Below, in pieces: positions 5,715 through 5,858 of a stretch of DNA of 5,858 bases (position 1 is the first letter of the stretch; every line of letters begins with the position of its first letter). Source of the stretch: Promethearchaeota archaeon (GTDB taxonomy: Archaea; Asgardarchaeota; Lokiarchaeia; Sigyniarchaeales; SOKP01); contig SDNM01000111.1 of the NCBI GenBank assembly GCA_004524385.1, forward strand, positions 1-5,858. The letters run 5' to 3'. A program made the position numbers and the translations under genes. The notes below the pieces were generated by a model. That model had not been told where the DNA came from, ran no database searches, and saw nothing but the letters and a program-made list of their open reading frames with translations.

Positions 5715-5858
5715 TGTTACTATTAACTGATTTAATTCTTTTTTCTGCGTCATTGACAATAGAACTAATTAAATCGGATACCTTTTCTATGCTTTTTATA
5801 ATTCCAATACTTTGACCTAATAGAACTGCTCCATTCTCAGTGTCTCCTTCATATATAA
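5707..5858 (-). CDS. Nitronate monooxygenase / FabK-type FMN protein, C-terminal fragment
   Basis: Only the last 49 codons are inside the window, ending at TAA (5709-5707). The fragment reads 'IYEGDTENGAVLLGQSIGII' and then a helix 'EKVSDLISSIVNDAEKRI'. The order GD-x-x-x-G-x-x-x-x-GQ-x-x-G-x-I followed by an 'EIIxxIVxEA'-like helix is the standard C-terminus of the nitronate monooxygenase (2-nitropropane dioxygenase) family. These FMN-dependent TIM-barrel enzymes oxidise alkyl nitronates; some relatives are enoyl-ACP reductases (FabK). The FMN phosphate site and catalytic His are outside the window, so the activity cannot be chosen. The gene is convergent with GH3, with 21 bp between stop codons. 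Family assignment is fairly secure; specificity is open. Confidence 0.8.
   Translation of the reverse strand, partial: IYEGDTENGAVLLGQSIGIIKSIEKVSDLISSIVNDAEKRIKSVNSNIK

Noticed and set aside
1..5858. Search for a CRISPR array, transposon ends, toxin-antitoxin pair, prophage or defence genes
   Set aside because: No spaced repeats of suitable length, no transposase or integrase motifs, and every larger reading frame is explained by metabolic or RNA-binding families except the 121-aa protein.

Overview
This 5.86-kb, AT-rich window most likely comes from an archaeon. Three minus-strand genes that head a transcription unit, plus the one complete plus-strand gene, each have a TATA-box-like octamer upstream. 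On the minus strand the box centre lies about 31-36 bp before the ATG, which leaves almost no leader. Good Shine-Dalgarno sites are mostly absent. Low GC, a bacterial-type cold-shock protein, a bacterial-type thiolase and an intracellular GH3 glycosidase together would suit an Asgard-type (Lokiarchaeia-like) genome. That lineage call is inference; no rRNA or lineage-specific marker is present.

Layout. Positions 1-98 (minus) hold the first 32 codons of an acetyl-CoA acetyltransferase-type thiolase that runs off the left edge. Positions 99-436 are a very AT-rich spacer with the thiolase promoter, a small inverted repeat and a probable terminator for the next gene. Positions 437-688 (minus) encode an 83-aa cold-shock-domain protein. 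Positions 857-1222 (minus) encode an acidic 121-aa protein that I do not recognise. It lies 50 bp downstream of a 611-aa CocE/NonD (S15-type) serine hydrolase at 1273-3108 (minus) and is probably co-transcribed with it. A 123-bp divergent promoter region separates the hydrolase from an 817-aa GH3 beta-glucosidase/beta-xylosidase at 3232-5685 (plus). At the right edge, convergent to GH3 with a 21-bp gap, is the C-terminal 49 residues of a nitronate monooxygenase/FabK-type flavoprotein (5707-5858, minus).

How the genes fit together. GH3 and the hydrolase are transcribed divergently from TATA boxes 10 bp apart, so they may be co-regulated. Neither has a signal peptide, so both probably act in the cytoplasm on imported small glycosides, esters or peptides. 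Thiolase and nitronate monooxygenase point to general acyl-CoA and flavin redox metabolism but lie in separate units. I see no mobile element, CRISPR array, tRNA, rRNA or defence system. The window looks like ordinary metabolic gene content; the points worth checking are the unknown 121-aa protein, the divergent promoter and the overlapping terminator.
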